Origin: Bacteroidetes bacterium UBA7688
GTDB lineage: Bacteria > Bacteroidota > Bacteroidia > Chitinophagales > Chitinophagaceae
Direction of reading: 5' to 3'
Length of the DNA: 6,865 nucleotides
NCBI GenBank assembly: GCA_002482815.1
Contig: DLGS01000317.1
Span: forward strand, 1-6,865
Shown: positions 1 through 5,958 of the stretch, one piece after another
Layout: each line of letters opens with the position of its first letter
Numbering within the stretch: position 1 is the stretch's first letter
Notes under the pieces: generated by a model
Databases searched by the model: none
What the model saw: only the letters and a program-made list of their open reading frames with translations
What the model was told of the DNA's origin: nothing
Translations under genes and position numbers: made by a program

Positions 1-99
1 GACTATGCTGATATGTGTCCAAGCCACTGTAGCACCAGCGGGAGTCTTCGCGTCATGAATGGCCCTGCCACAGCAGTACAGGTTACCGTTACATCTTAG
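1..99 (+). CDS. 3' end of an upstream gene (partial, unknown product)
   Basis: An open frame enters from the window edge and stops at the TAG at 97-99, leaving 32 visible residues. The last residues alternate polar and hydrophobic (VQVTVTS), as in the final beta strand of an Ig-like or other secreted beta-sandwich domain. A CPSHC motif lies near the left edge. The stretch is more GC-rich than the sequence after it, which supports coding, and its stop is followed by AT-rich spacer before the next gene. The exact antisense frame is also open, so the strand is not certain. No family can be named from so short a piece. Confidence 0.4.
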   Translation, partial: DYADMCPSHCSTSGSLRVMNGPATAVQVTVTS

Positions 100-151
100 G
101 CCTATAAATAAACTGGGAATATTATTACTTTGGTACCTAAATCTTCTCGTT

Positions 152-808
152 TTGTCGTTTATAGATCTGTTTGTACTGGTGTCGCAGGCCAGCGTATTGT
201 TACCCATTATTGTCGGTTGGGTCTATTATAAAAAGTTGACTTTGCCTTTTCGCTTATTGCTGTTTTATTTCTTAATCTGTATCGGATTTGAAATACTGGC
301 AGCTGCAACAAGGATTATTTACAATAACAATATGCCTGGCCTGCACCTGTATTCAATCGTACAGTTTTTGGCTTTTTCAACAGTGTATTATTACCATTTC
401 AGTGAGCGTAGTGTGTTGCGTCAGGTAATCTTGTTTAATGGAATAGCCGCTTTTATTATTGCTTTGGCCGATGCGCTGTTTATTGATGGGATTATGCAGA
501 GTAATACATTGAGTCGTAGCTATGGTGCGGTGTCTATGATTGTTTATACACTGATTTATTTTTATCAGTTATTTCATCAGGACACTATGCACAATAATCG
601 ATATGATCCGGTGTTCTGGTTTACGATAGCTGTATTAGTTTACTTTGGAAATAATTTATTCTACTTTATGCTCAAAAGATATCTTTTAGTAAATGCAAAA
701 GATGTTGAAACCTTTAGCTATTACATGTATCTCAGTCTTAACATTGTCGCACATTTTTTGTATGCCCAAACCTTTAGATGCTTCAGTAAATGGAAAACGG
801 AATCATAG
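152..808 (+). CDS. Small 7-helix membrane protein, probable sensor partner of the adjacent kinase
   Basis: This is an integral inner-membrane protein of about 218 residues and almost nothing but helices. Hydrophobic segments fall near residues 7-26, 33-53, 64-82, 90-110, 121-141, 154-174 and 188-208, counted from the TTG at 152. Similar small multi-helix proteins often sit directly before HisKA_3/LuxR two-component pairs in Bacteroidota. The kinase that follows has no sensory domain, so I infer that this protein supplies input; the ligand is unknown. The start is uncertain. An ATG at 59 is in frame, but it would overlap the upstream frame ending at 99 and add about 31 residues that read like spacer. 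A TTG at 152, just before the first helix, fits better, and a GTG at 179 would cut that helix. The 3' end overlaps the kinase gene by 19 bases, implying coupled translation. Confidence 0.75.
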   Translation: MSFIDLFVLVSQASVLLPIIVGWVYYKKLTLPFRLLLFYFLICIGFEILAAATRIIYNNNMPGLHLYSIVQFLAFSTVYYYHFSERSVLRQVILFNGIAAFIIALADALFIDGIMQSNTLSRSYGAVSMIVYTLIYFYQLFHQDTMHNNRYDPVFWFTIAVLVYFGNNLFYFMLKRYLLVNAKDVETFSYYMYLSLNIVAHFLYAQTFRCFSKWKTES

Positions 809-1566
809 TTTATTACTTTGTTGCTTCTACAATAGTGTTGCTGCTGGTTGTGGCTATAATCGCTTATGCATTTCTGTATCAAAAAAAAGTTGTTCAACTA
901 ACGACGCAATTGCATGAGCAGGAACTCCGTCGTCAGCAAGCCATTTTTGATGCTTTGCAGGATGGCCAGGAGACAGAAAGGACACGCCTTGCACAGGAAT
1001 TGCATGATGGGATCGGAGCAAAATTATCAGGTCTGAAAATGAACATTGAATACCTTGATCTGAATGCAACGGAGCATAAAGAACTCATTGGAAAAGTTTT
1101 CCAGGGCATAACAGAAACCCTGGAAGAAGTGAGAGAGGTCTCACATAACCTGTTGCCTTATCAGCTGAATGAAAAAGATTTAAGAAGATTGATCCTAAAC
1201 TGTATAGAAGAGTTCAATAATTATGGCAGTTGTAGCTATGATCTTTTCATGAATGATGCAGCAAGAGATGTGGACAAAAAAATTAAGATACATGTATGTC
1301 GCATTATTGCTGAATTGCTGAACAACATTCATAAGCATGCAAAAGCCACTATTGCATCTGTTCAAATTAGTACTGAAGATGGTGTAATGGAAATTGTTTT
1401 AGAAGATAACGGTATCGGAATGGATAATGCAAAAACGAATTCTGACGGCATCGGATTGAAAAACATATGTAATCGTGTGGATGTTTGTAAGGGTACTATC
1501 AATATAGATTCTTCACAAAACGGAACCATTGTAATTATTGAAATACCCCTTAACCCTACTACATGA
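790..1566 (+). CDS. Sensor histidine kinase, HisKA_3 (NarX/DesK-like) type
   Basis: This is a 258-residue membrane histidine kinase that autophosphorylates and passes phosphate to the regulator encoded next. One membrane helix (about residues 8-30) is followed by a short coiled linker (35-60). The HisKA_3 dimerisation helix has phosphoacceptor His72 in ELHDG, and the family's SHNLLP motif is at 118-123. The HATPase_c domain has the N box around Glu175, Asn178-Asn179 and Lys182-His183, the G1 box at Asp206-Asn-Gly-x-Gly (206-210), and the G2 box at Gly220-Ile-Gly-Leu (220-223). All catalytic boxes are intact. It lacks the periplasmic sensor, PAS, GAF or TPR input usually seen in the family, so input probably comes from the 7TM neighbour. 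The ATG at 790 lies inside the upstream gene, and the stop overlaps the regulator start in an ATGA. Confidence 0.93.
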   Translation: MENGIIVYYFVASTIVLLLVVAIIAYAFLYQKKVVQLTTQLHEQELRRQQAIFDALQDGQETERTRLAQELHDGIGAKLSGLKMNIEYLDLNATEHKELIGKVFQGITETLEEVREVSHNLLPYQLNEKDLRRLILNCIEEFNNYGSCSYDLFMNDAARDVDKKIKIHVCRIIAELLNNIHKHAKATIASVQISTEDGVMEIVLEDNGIGMDNAKTNSDGIGLKNICNRVDVCKGTINIDSSQNGTIVIIEIPLNPTT

Positions 1567-2177
1567 AGCCTCTTGTAACTTTATATCTTGCCGACGATCA
1601 CCAAATCGTAATTGATGGACTGAAACTCCTGATTAGCACAGAGGAGTCTATAAAAATTGTGGGTTATGCGACTGATGGCAATACTGCATGTGCAGAAATT
1701 AAGATTAAGAGACCAACTTTGGCACTCATTGATTTTAGTATGCCCGGCTTAAATGGATTGGAACTGATCAATACACTTAGAAAAGTTGTTCCTGATACTA
1801 AGTTCATTGTTTTGTCTATGCACGACAAGCAAAATTATATAAAGGATGTAATGAATAGCGGAGCTTCAGGATACCTCTTGAAAAATATTGGAAAAGCAGA
1901 ATTAATGAAATGCTTGTCTGTTGTTTTGGATGGAGGCACTTACTTTCCAAACTATAAGTCAGGAAGGGACAATCTCAATAAATCTGTTTTTACACCAAAA
2001 GAGCTGGAGGTTATCAAGCTGATTCTTGATGAGCATACTTCAGGAAAAATAGCCCAGATGTTGTGTATCAGTCATCATACAGTAGATGTTCACAGGAAGA
2101 AAATTATGAATAAAGCTGGCGCAAAGAGCTTATTGGGCCTGAGCAGATTTATTCAGGAAAATCAAATTAAGGTCTAA
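1563..2177 (+). CDS. Response regulator, REC plus LuxR-type HTH (NarL/FixJ family)
   Basis: This is a cytoplasmic transcription regulator of 204 residues, the normal family length. The receiver domain (about 4-120) shows the acidic pocket Asp11-Asp12, the phosphoacceptor Asp57 followed by FSMPG, the switch Ser85 and the conserved Lys107. The C-terminal LuxR HTH (about 142-200) begins FTPKELEV, with the recognition helix around ISHHTVDVHRKKI (169-181). All key residues are present, so it should be functional. It is translationally coupled to the kinase by a 4-base overlap and is very likely its cognate partner. Its targets are unknown; the small genes just downstream are the nearest candidates, but no operator could be recognised. 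Confidence 0.95.
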   Translation: MKPLVTLYLADDHQIVIDGLKLLISTEESIKIVGYATDGNTACAEIKIKRPTLALIDFSMPGLNGLELINTLRKVVPDTKFIVLSMHDKQNYIKDVMNSGASGYLLKNIGKAELMKCLSVVLDGGTYFPNYKSGRDNLNKSVFTPKELEVIKLILDEHTSGKIAQMLCISHHTVDVHRKKIMNKAGAKSLLGLSRFIQENQIKV

Positions 2178-2194
2178 ATCAATTGTAAACATAG

Positions 2195-2211
2195 GTTGCT
2201 GTAGTTGCAAC
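2195..2211 (+). other. Weak inverted repeat after the response regulator gene
   Basis: GTTGC at 2195-2199 and GCAAC at 2207-2211 can pair around a 7-base loop, and AATTGT/ACAATT (2181-2186 and 2210-2215) form an alternative pairing. It lies just past the regulator stop and is followed by AATTTAAAA rather than a clear T-run. It may be a weak terminator or an operator-like site; neither is established. Confidence 0.2.
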
Positions 2212-2270
2212 AATTTAAAAGTCGATTAACCGCGTCTTATAGCTACTGCTTTAACTTAAAAAATCATAAT

Positions 2271-2387
2271 ATGGGAACGAGCTTTATCGTATTTATTGTC
2301 TTTGCTATTGCAGCCCTTATTTGGGCAATCAATTATTATGTTTCCGGTAATGGTAAAGACAATATTGATCTTAACGAATATTATTAA
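2271..2387 (+). CDS. Small single-helix membrane protein, possibly the 5' half of a split gene
   Basis: This 38-residue protein consists of a strong hydrophobic helix (about residues 3-23) followed by a short polar tail ending NEYY. The ATG at 2271 follows an AT-rich leader (TTAAAAAATCATAAT), a common Bacteroidota pattern. An earlier in-frame ATG at 2205 would add 22 residues unlike a membrane-protein N-terminus, so I prefer 2271. The frame stays open immediately after the TAA (2385-2387) for another 54 codons, and that tail reads like a natural continuation of this protein. It may be the anchor half of a protein of about 93 residues broken by a nonsense mutation, or a genuine miniprotein. 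No named family is recognised. Confidence 0.5.
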   Translation: MGTSFIVFIVFAIAALIWAINYYVSGNGKDNIDLNEYY

Positions 2388-2552
2388 CAATGCTTAAAAG
2401 GGACCGACAGGAAAATGGCTCTTGAAGCTGGACGTGCATATCACGCATCATTACGAAGCAACAAAGTATTGACTATGTATGACGAAATGGCTATTGCCAA
2501 TGACCTGAGTACAATGAACTTAAATGATGTCAATAATTCTGACAACCAATAA
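2388..2552 (+). pseudogene. In-frame continuation of the small membrane protein (split gene), or a separate 45-residue ORF
   Basis: The frame runs directly on from the TAA at 2385-2387 to a TAA at 2550-2552. Its residues look like real protein: an ALEAGRAYHASLR segment, then LTMYDE, then AIANDLS. An internal ATG at 2415 could start an independent 45-residue protein. Joined to the preceding frame it would give an anchored protein of about 93 residues, and CAA to TAA at 2385 is the single change needed. The stop lies 10 bases before the preferred TIR start at 2563, so this reading fits the gene order better than the longer TIR start at 2524. I recall similar short anchored proteins in Chitinophagia but cannot name a family. 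Confidence 0.45.
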
Positions 2553-2562
2553 CCAACTATCT

Positions 2563-3333
2563 ATGAGAATCCGGCCTTTTAAGTATGACATTGCTTTCTC
2601 TTTTGCGGAAGAGAACCGGGATTTTGTAGATCGTGTTGCTGAGCATTTGCGGAACTCCTCAATAGAGATATATTATGATGATCATGAGAGGATAAACAAC
2701 TGGGGAGAAGATCTGCGGACGCATATTCACAATGTCTATTTAAACGAAGCCCGTTTTTGTATGATGTTTATCTCGGAACAATACAAACAAAAGTACTGGA
2801 CACAATTTGAGCGAGACCGCGTAAAAGCAAGATCTTTTTTTTCAAAACACAAGGCATATATTTTGCCTTTCAGGCTGGATAATACAGAGATTGCCGGGAT
2901 AACAGATACGCTTATTTATCTCACCGCAGAGAAACTTAATGAAGAGCAGTTGGCAGAAGCCATTTTCAATAAAATAAGCAAGCAGAAACCAGGTAAGATT
3001 ATTCTACAAAAAACAAAAGAGTTTCTTTCAAGCAAATTTTTTTTCGCTGTGAGTATTCTTAGTGTTGTTGCGTTGGGACTAATAACTATTTCAAGGAGTG
3101 ACTTTTCAGAGAACGTTAAACCAGCAATGGTACTGATAAAAAAAGTCCAGGAAAATAAAAAATGGAATTTCAAAGCTGTATGTAAAGACGGTTGGCTAAG
3201 TCAGTCATGTGGTCGGGGAACCTGCTCTGGTCACGATGGAATCGACCATTGCGTTGACACTATAATTTACGGCGAAACTATTGAACAATGCAGAGAGCGT
3301 TCAATGAGTGCTCTCAAATCCCTGAACAAATGA
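2563..3333 (+). CDS. TIR-domain protein with membrane anchor and extracytoplasmic DUF3761-like Cys domain
   Basis: This 256-residue protein has three parts. An N-terminal TIR domain (about 7-138) begins KYDIAFSFAEEN, as TIR_2 proteins do. It has the alphaC pattern Trp79-x3-Glu83, where Glu83 is the candidate catalytic residue of NAD-cleaving TIRs. A membrane helix lies at about 159-176 after a basic stretch. The C-terminal tail (about 180-256) has five cysteines (207, 216, 221, 230, 243) and a CKDG...S-S...RGTCSxHxG pattern resembling DUF3761 as I remember it. The basic residues before the helix predict TIR in the cytoplasm and the Cys domain outside, where disulfides could form. Bacterial TIRs often act in antiphage or abortive responses by cleaving NAD or making cyclic-ADPR signals; that role is inferred here. 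The ATG at 2563 is preferred; one at 2524 overlaps the preceding small frame. Confidence 0.85.
   Translation: MRIRPFKYDIAFSFAEENRDFVDRVAEHLRNSSIEIYYDDHERINNWGEDLRTHIHNVYLNEARFCMMFISEQYKQKYWTQFERDRVKARSFFSKHKAYILPFRLDNTEIAGITDTLIYLTAEKLNEEQLAEAIFNKISKQKPGKIILQKTKEFLSSKFFFAVSILSVVALGLITISRSDFSENVKPAMVLIKKVQENKKWNFKAVCKDGWLSQSCGRGTCSGHDGIDHCVDTIIYGETIEQCRERSMSALKSLNK
2835..2842 (+). repeat. Homopolymeric T8 tract inside the TIR domain
   Basis: Eight T residues cover the codons for Ser91-Phe92-Phe93-Ser94 of the TIR protein. Slippage here would break the TIR domain. It is short for a phase-variable tract, but it is one of two T8 runs in the same gene. Confidence 0.4.
3037..3044 (+). repeat. Homopolymeric T8 tract at the TIR/membrane-helix junction
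   Basis: Eight T residues encode Phe159-Phe160-Phe161, the first residues of the membrane helix. Losing one T leads to TGA within a few codons, and gaining one T leads to TAG within a few codons. Either slip would therefore release an intact TIR domain without membrane anchor or Cys domain. Confidence 0.45.
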
Positions 3334-3334
3334 C

Positions 3335-3359
3335 CTGATCTAAATAAATAATGGATCAG
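3335..3359 (+). terminator. Hairpin after the TIR gene (weak terminator or mRNA processing site)
   Basis: CTGATC (3335-3340) and GATCAG (3354-3359) pair perfectly. The stem extends inward by a T-G wobble and an A-T pair, leaving about a 9-base AT-only loop. It begins 2 bases after the TIR stop. The sequence after it, AAAGGAATTTT, lacks an immediate T-run, so full termination is doubtful; it could attenuate or stabilise mRNA between the TIR gene and the next gene. Confidence 0.3.
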
Positions 3360-3385
3360 AAAGGAATTTTAAAACTTAAAAAATA

Positions 3386-4156
3386 ATGAATAATCCAAGC
3401 AAATTCTATTTAGCTCATATGCATAATAAAACAAAATACCGTGCTACTTGGGATCCGACTAAACGTTTTAAAATCGGTGACATCGGGAAGTTGAAGCAAG
3501 GTGTGTTGAATATTTATACTTCCCTTGATAAAGAAGGCATTCCTATAGAAATGTCGAAAGGAAGTCGTGGTGCTGCTATGGATTATACTTCACACGAAAG
3601 TGTAACTATTAAAACAAAATTAAATGGGGCAATACCAGCATTAGGAAGTGCATTCACAACATCAGATGCAGGTTTCAGTTTTGATTTCAAAGGAGATAAC
3701 AGTATCATCTTTCAAACAAGTAATCATCAGCTATGTCAATTGATCAATCTTGCAGAAATAGAGCATGCAGTTCTTGAAAAATACAATCTGGGTAATTGGG
3801 ATAAAGACTGGGTTATTATTACGGAGCTCGTTCAAGCAGATGCTGCAACTATTATCATCTCTAACAGTAGTAATGGCACATTGGAGCTGAAGGTAAATGC
3901 AAATATTGGTACAGACAATTTAATGCTTACAGATGCCACACTGGGGCTTTCTGTACTCCGTGAAAAAGGAAGTACATTAAAATACATTGCTCAAAATGAG
4001 ATTACTCCTCTGTATCGGGTAATGGGTTTGCGATCAGCATTCTTAAGCAACCTGTCTATTGGTACAAGGGGACAAATAAGTAGTAATGTAATTGACGAAG
4101 GTTTGGAGATATTAGAATATGATGAAAGAGAGCATTTGGATCTAAATGGCAAATAA
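3386..4156 (+). CDS. Soluble beta-rich protein with gasdermin-like layout (candidate pore-former, unproven)
   Basis: The 256-residue protein has no signal peptide and no membrane helix. Visible elements in order are a short N-terminus; W22 then FKIGDIG (28-34); a glycine/serine stretch; a long alternating beta segment (about 70-113); a helix-rich stretch (about 114-138); DWVIITELVQAD (141-152); a second alternating beta segment (about 153-200); and an acidic C-terminal tail (about 211-256). This order, with two amphipathic hairpin-like regions around a helix and a [VI]xTE[VL][VL]Q strand, recalls the gasdermin N-terminal domain, in which vertebrate members carry YVVTEVLQ and bacterial members are of similar total length. 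The match comes from remembered motifs, not a search. No protease gene, the usual bacterial gasdermin partner, lies nearby in this window. It lies 52 bases after the TIR gene and 98 before the TerB gene. It may instead be an unrelated beta protein. Confidence 0.8.
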   Translation: MNNPSKFYLAHMHNKTKYRATWDPTKRFKIGDIGKLKQGVLNIYTSLDKEGIPIEMSKGSRGAAMDYTSHESVTIKTKLNGAIPALGSAFTTSDAGFSFDFKGDNSIIFQTSNHQLCQLINLAEIEHAVLEKYNLGNWDKDWVIITELVQADAATIIISNSSNGTLELKVNANIGTDNLMLTDATLGLSVLREKGSTLKYIAQNEITPLYRVMGLRSAFLSNLSIGTRGQISSNVIDEGLEILEYDEREHLDLNGK

Positions 4157-4254
4157 ATTTCATATCAGCAACCTGACTTTTTCTCAGAAATATCAGATAC
4201 AATAACCAGGCCTTTCATTAAAGCAGCTTAAAAAACTCTAAACAAGACTAAAAT

Positions 4255-4656
4255 ATGACCAAAGACTTACAAAGCCATTTCCTTAACCTCTATTCCATAG
4301 CATTGGCGGATGCTCAAATTGATACAATTGAGTTAGAAGTCCTATACCGAATAGGAGAGGAAAAAGGTATTGAACCTTCTGAAATTGATGCAATTATTTT
4401 GCACCCGGATAAAATCAAATTTACACTTCCGAGTACACTGGATGAAAAAATCAGCTACTTGTATGACTTCGCTAAAATAATATTGGCTGACGGAATTGTT
4501 GATACCAGTGAACGGCATACACTTGAGTTGTTTTGCAGACGCTTCGGGTTTGAGGAAGATAATGTATCAAGTATTGCAGACTTTTTACTGGCATCTGCAA
4601 AAGAAAAGATGGAACTGTCTGACCTTTTATTTCTCATCAATGAAAACCTTAATTAA
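4255..4656 (+). CDS. TerB-like (tellurite-resistance domain) metal-binding protein
   Basis: This is an all-helical cytoplasmic protein of 133 residues, the usual size of a stand-alone TerB domain. The duplicated acidic motif typical of the family is clear: Asp19-x3-Asp23-x2-Glu26 in ADAQIDTIE, and Asp79-x3-Asp83-x2-Glu86 in ADGIVDTSE. These residues coordinate divalent metal in TerB. TerB domains occur in tellurite/stress and phage-response systems alongside vWA and membrane proteins, and the same company is seen here. The next gene starts one base after the stop, so the two are co-translated. I infer a role as cytoplasmic adaptor or metal-dependent regulator of the membrane complex encoded by the next two genes. 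The ATG at 4255 follows a typical AT-rich leader. Confidence 0.85.
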   Translation: MTKDLQSHFLNLYSIALADAQIDTIELEVLYRIGEEKGIEPSEIDAIILHPDKIKFTLPSTLDEKISYLYDFAKIILADGIVDTSERHTLELFCRRFGFEEDNVSSIADFLLASAKEKMELSDLLFLINENLN

Positions 4657-4657
4657 T

Positions 4658-5956
4658 ATGGACTTCAGAAATATCCCCAAAGGGCTTTTTAAACTAAAAA
4701 AAAGCATTGACAACTCAATAAACAATTCGAAAGAGGAAGAGAATTCCTTAACCTCCAATACGGATGTTTTTCAGGTCGAAAACAGTCTTCTTCATAATGA
4801 AAATGTAACAGTTGAACGATTTGGGTTCAATAGTGCTAAAGCTGCAAATGGATCATCCATTGGACTGTCTATATGCCTGAACAGAATTTACATGGATCAT
4901 AAGAAAAAAGTAACGGAGGATGTTTTAAAACAAGCCGAATTAAAAAAGCCTTATCGACTAAAACTTCACGAAATCCGATCAGAGAATGATGGTTTTGTAA
5001 AAAGGAGGGAGAGGATAAAAGCTGAAGAAATAAAAGGATGTAATGCTAAGATAGAGAAACTACGAAAGGACATTTTGGAAATCAGATCTAATCCCGAGCG
5101 TTTAACCGGTGACAAGTCTGGGAAAGCAAGTTTTTACATAGGATTTATCATTCTTTCTTTTCTGACGGTTTACCTTTTTATATTTTATAGCTCTGCATCC
5201 TATTCTTCATTTTTTAAAGTATTTGAGATGTCAGAAACTGGCCTTGCCGGTTCAATATTTGACCCGAAAGCATTGTCAAATGCCTACTATAATGGTATTA
5301 CAGAGTTGGTTCTTATCATAACCATTCCGGCAGTTTTTCTGGGCTTGGGTTATCTGATTCATAAAAATCAGGAGAAAAAAGGAGCTAAAAAAATTCTGTT
5401 CATCGGCTCTCTTATTCTACTGACTTTCATATTTGACATGATCATTGCCTATGAAATATGCGAAAAAATTTACAATATTAAAAAGTCTAACAGCTTTCAG
5501 AATACCCCCGATTATTCATTAAACCTAGCATTCCAATCAATCAATTTCTGGTTAATCATATTTGCCGGTTTTGTGGTTTACCTCATTTGGGGTTTTGTTT
5601 TTGACTTCATAATGGATGCTCATGAGAAACTGGACAAAGTGAGATTGGCAATTAAAAATATTGAAGAAGAAATAAAAAGTACAGAAGGAAATATTGATAA
5701 GCTGAATGCCGAGCTTAACACCTTAGAAGAAAAAGAAAATAAGAATATCGGAGAAATCAATAAATTAAATGATCTGGTAGAGCACACTACAATTATTCCG
5801 AAGGAATTCGAGCAGTTTCTATTTCATTTTATGCAAGGCTGGTTACACTGGATGTCTGCGAACCTGCAAAATCAAACTAAGCAAAGGGAATGCGAAAATG
5901 TCCTTACCCTGTTTATCAATGAGAATATTAAACGAATAGAACCTATAAATATTTAG
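4658..5956 (+). CDS. Four-helix membrane protein with long flanking coiled coils
   Basis: The 432-residue protein is of no family I can name. It has a polar, low-complexity N-terminus (about 1-50), a basic coiled coil (about 113-145), membrane helices near 159-178, 214-234, 245-266 and 293-317, then a long heptad-rich coiled coil (about 322-376) and a compact tail with aromatics (about 380-432). An even number of helices puts both coiled regions on the same side, most likely the cytoplasm, where the TerB protein would meet them. The ATG at 4658 is one base after the TerB stop. An in-frame ATG at 4640 would overlap TerB by 17 bases and is less likely, and the frame before that is the shadow of TerB. 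The following lipoprotein gene begins 2 bases after its stop. It is probably the membrane scaffold of the operon. Confidence 0.8.
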   Translation: MDFRNIPKGLFKLKKSIDNSINNSKEEENSLTSNTDVFQVENSLLHNENVTVERFGFNSAKAANGSSIGLSICLNRIYMDHKKKVTEDVLKQAELKKPYRLKLHEIRSENDGFVKRRERIKAEEIKGCNAKIEKLRKDILEIRSNPERLTGDKSGKASFYIGFIILSFLTVYLFIFYSSASYSSFFKVFEMSETGLAGSIFDPKALSNAYYNGITELVLIITIPAVFLGLGYLIHKNQEKKGAKKILFIGSLILLTFIFDMIIAYEICEKIYNIKKSNSFQNTPDYSLNLAFQSINFWLIIFAGFVVYLIWGFVFDFIMDAHEKLDKVRLAIKNIEEEIKSTEGNIDKLNAELNTLEEKENKNIGEINKLNDLVEHTTIIPKEFEQFLFHFMQGWLHWMSANLQNQTKQRECENVLTLFINENIKRIEPINI

Positions 5957-5958
5957 CA

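Noticed and set aside
125..132. TTACTTTG as a Bacteroidota -7 promoter element (TAnnTTTG)
   Set aside because: It matches with one change, but no TTTG-like -33 element was found at proper spacing.
59..151. Upstream ATG at 59 as the start of the 7TM protein
   Set aside because: It would overlap the frame ending at 99, and the added residues read like spacer; the first helix begins just after the TTG at 152. It cannot be fully excluded.
693..917. 74-residue plus-strand frame across the 7TM/kinase junction
   Set aside because: It overlaps two well-supported genes in another frame, and its translation shows no domain pattern.
854..1069. Minus-strand 71-residue frame
   Set aside because: It lies antisense to the kinase H-box region, whose coding is unambiguous.
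2916..3173. Minus-strand 85-residue frame
   Set aside because: It is antisense to the TIR gene; its hydrophobic look mirrors the TIR membrane segment and it has no own features.
4157..4254. Gap before the TerB gene examined for a promoter or terminator
   Set aside because: Only a 4-base stem (CTGA/TCAG) and AT-rich leader were seen; no TAnnTTTG element or T-run hairpin. Nothing supportable.
4455..4640. Minus-strand 61-residue frame
   Set aside because: It is antisense to the second TerB motif, with Ser-rich low-information sequence.
4496..4657. Long 5' extension of the 4TM protein to an ATG at 4496
   Set aside because: This stretch is an out-of-frame shadow of TerB; the ATG at 4658 directly after the TerB stop is the natural start.
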